From an uncultured Bacteroidota bacterium (GTDB lineage Bacteria; Bacteroidota; Bacteroidia; Bacteroidales; FEN-979), in contig CALCGJ010000239.1 in assembly GCA_937900965.1 (NCBI GenBank), positions 1 through 42,855 of the forward strand: a DNA stretch of 42,855 bases, written 5' to 3'. Shown here one piece after another: positions 42,424-42,855 of the stretch. The notes beneath the pieces were generated by a model, which was given only the letters and a program-made list of their open reading frames with translations, was not told the DNA's origin and searched no databases. Position 1 is the first letter of the stretch. Every line of letters starts with the position of its first letter. Position numbers and translations under genes: made by a program.

Positions 42424-42771
42424 ATGCATGAATTAAACCTTGCCATGGCCATTGTGGAGATGGCTGAAGAGGAGGCAAAAAAAAACAATGCCGGATCCGT
42501 ACAGCAAATCGAACTTGAAGTTGGTGTTTTATCAGGTGTCGATCCCGATGCACTGGAATTAGCCTTGTCGCTGGCCATGAAGAATACGGCCATTGAACAG
42601 GCATCGGTAACGATGTTGCATACTGAAGGCCAGGGGAGATGCAATGCGTGTGACCATACGTTTACAATGACCGAAGTGTGGACACCCTGCCCTCTTTGTA
42701 ACACGCCTGCCGGAAAGATCCTTCAGGGAACGGAATTAAGACTCTTATCGCTTACTGTGGATGACCTGTGA
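42424..42771 (+). CDS. hypA: Hydrogenase nickel metallochaperone HypA
   Basis: HypA (115 residues) delivers nickel to the large subunit with HypB. The ATG at 42424 gives the invariant start MHE, whose N-terminal amine and His2 bind Ni; an upstream in-frame ATG at 42370 overlaps hypE and would bury this motif. The zinc site is CNACDHTF...CPLCNT (two CxxC pairs near residues 73-93). It lies in the hyp operon between hypE and hypB. Confidence 0.95.
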   Translation: MHELNLAMAIVEMAEEEAKKNNAGSVQQIELEVGVLSGVDPDALELALSLAMKNTAIEQASVTMLHTEGQGRCNACDHTFTMTEVWTPCPLCNTPAGKILQGTELRLLSLTVDDL

Positions 42772-42802
42772 TTTTTTATAAACAAAAGTAAACCTGTGTT
42801 AT

Positions 42803-42855
42803 ATGTGTGAAACATGTGGATGTGGTGAGACCGGATCTTACCAAATTAATAAAGC
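42803..42855 (+). CDS. hypB: HypB, nickel-binding GTPase (5' end only)
   Basis: The last 53 bases encode MCETCGCGETGSYQINK, the N-terminal CxxCGC nickel-binding motif of HypB. The G domain lies beyond the window edge. The ATG is 31 bp after hypA, as the last visible gene of the hyp operon. Confidence 0.88.
   Translation, partial: MCETCGCGETGSYQINK

Overview
The window looks like a chromosomal segment of an anaerobic member of the Bacteroidota (probably Bacteroidales-like). Supporting signs are the gene order CBS protein / NAD kinase / DUF6089 / uppS / bamA, two secreted proteins with type A type-IX-secretion C-terminal sorting domains, a DUF4249 lipoprotein, a DUF2723 membrane protein and promoter motifs of the TTG...TAnnTTTG type. 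There is no integrase, transposase or CRISPR array in the window.

Layout. (1) 1-9.5 kb, minus strand: envelope and housekeeping genes bamA, uppS, DUF6089 barrel, nadK, a second Omp85-like barrel, CBS protein, rsgA, dprA. (2) 9.6-15.1 kb: a GT28-like glycosyltransferase (+), lgt (-), a DUF2723 membrane protein (-), and tRNA-Gln(TTG) with its own candidate promoter and a perfect 13-bp terminator hairpin. (3) 15.1-20.1 kb: a large subtilisin-like secreted protease (-) and a DUF4249 lipoprotein (+). (4) 20.1-25.2 kb, plus strand: a compact corrinoid methyltransferase cassette. It holds a MetH-activation-domain protein, a non-pyrrolysine MttB-superfamily methyltransferase, a corrinoid carrier, a homocysteine S-methyltransferase and an APC-family amino-acid transporter. 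Together these look like a split methionine synthase fed by a methylated amine instead of methyl-tetrahydrofolate. (5) 25.2-27.9 kb: a T9SS cargo protein, an outer-membrane barrel and an orphan sorting-domain fragment. (6) 28.0-42.9 kb: a self-contained [NiFe]-hydrogenase island. The minus-strand operon encodes two different HdrA-like flavoproteins, an HdrC-cytochrome b (QmoC-like) membrane protein, MvhD, MvhG, MvhA, a maturation protease and a histidine-rich nickel transporter. A Crp/Fnr regulator gene separates it from the divergent plus-strand hypF-C-D-E-A-B operon, whose hypB is cut by the window end.

How the parts may work together. The hydrogenase operon has the soluble Mvh module and two HdrA subunits but no HdrB. 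Its HdrC-type module is fused to a membrane cytochrome b. The simplest reading is electron flow from H2 through MvhAG, MvhD and HdrA/HdrA' to QmoC-like protein and menaquinone, possibly with flavin-based bifurcation to ferredoxin. Everything needed to build the NiFe site (Ni uptake, HypA-F, protease) is adjacent, and a near-consensus FNR box lies between the regulator and hypF. These functional connections are inference; the gene identities are well supported by motifs.

A separate layer of structure is a set of short tandem repeats, mostly with 7-bp period and each locus with a different unit. They sit in intergenic gaps, usually directly after a stop codon, and in two places run into the coding sequence.
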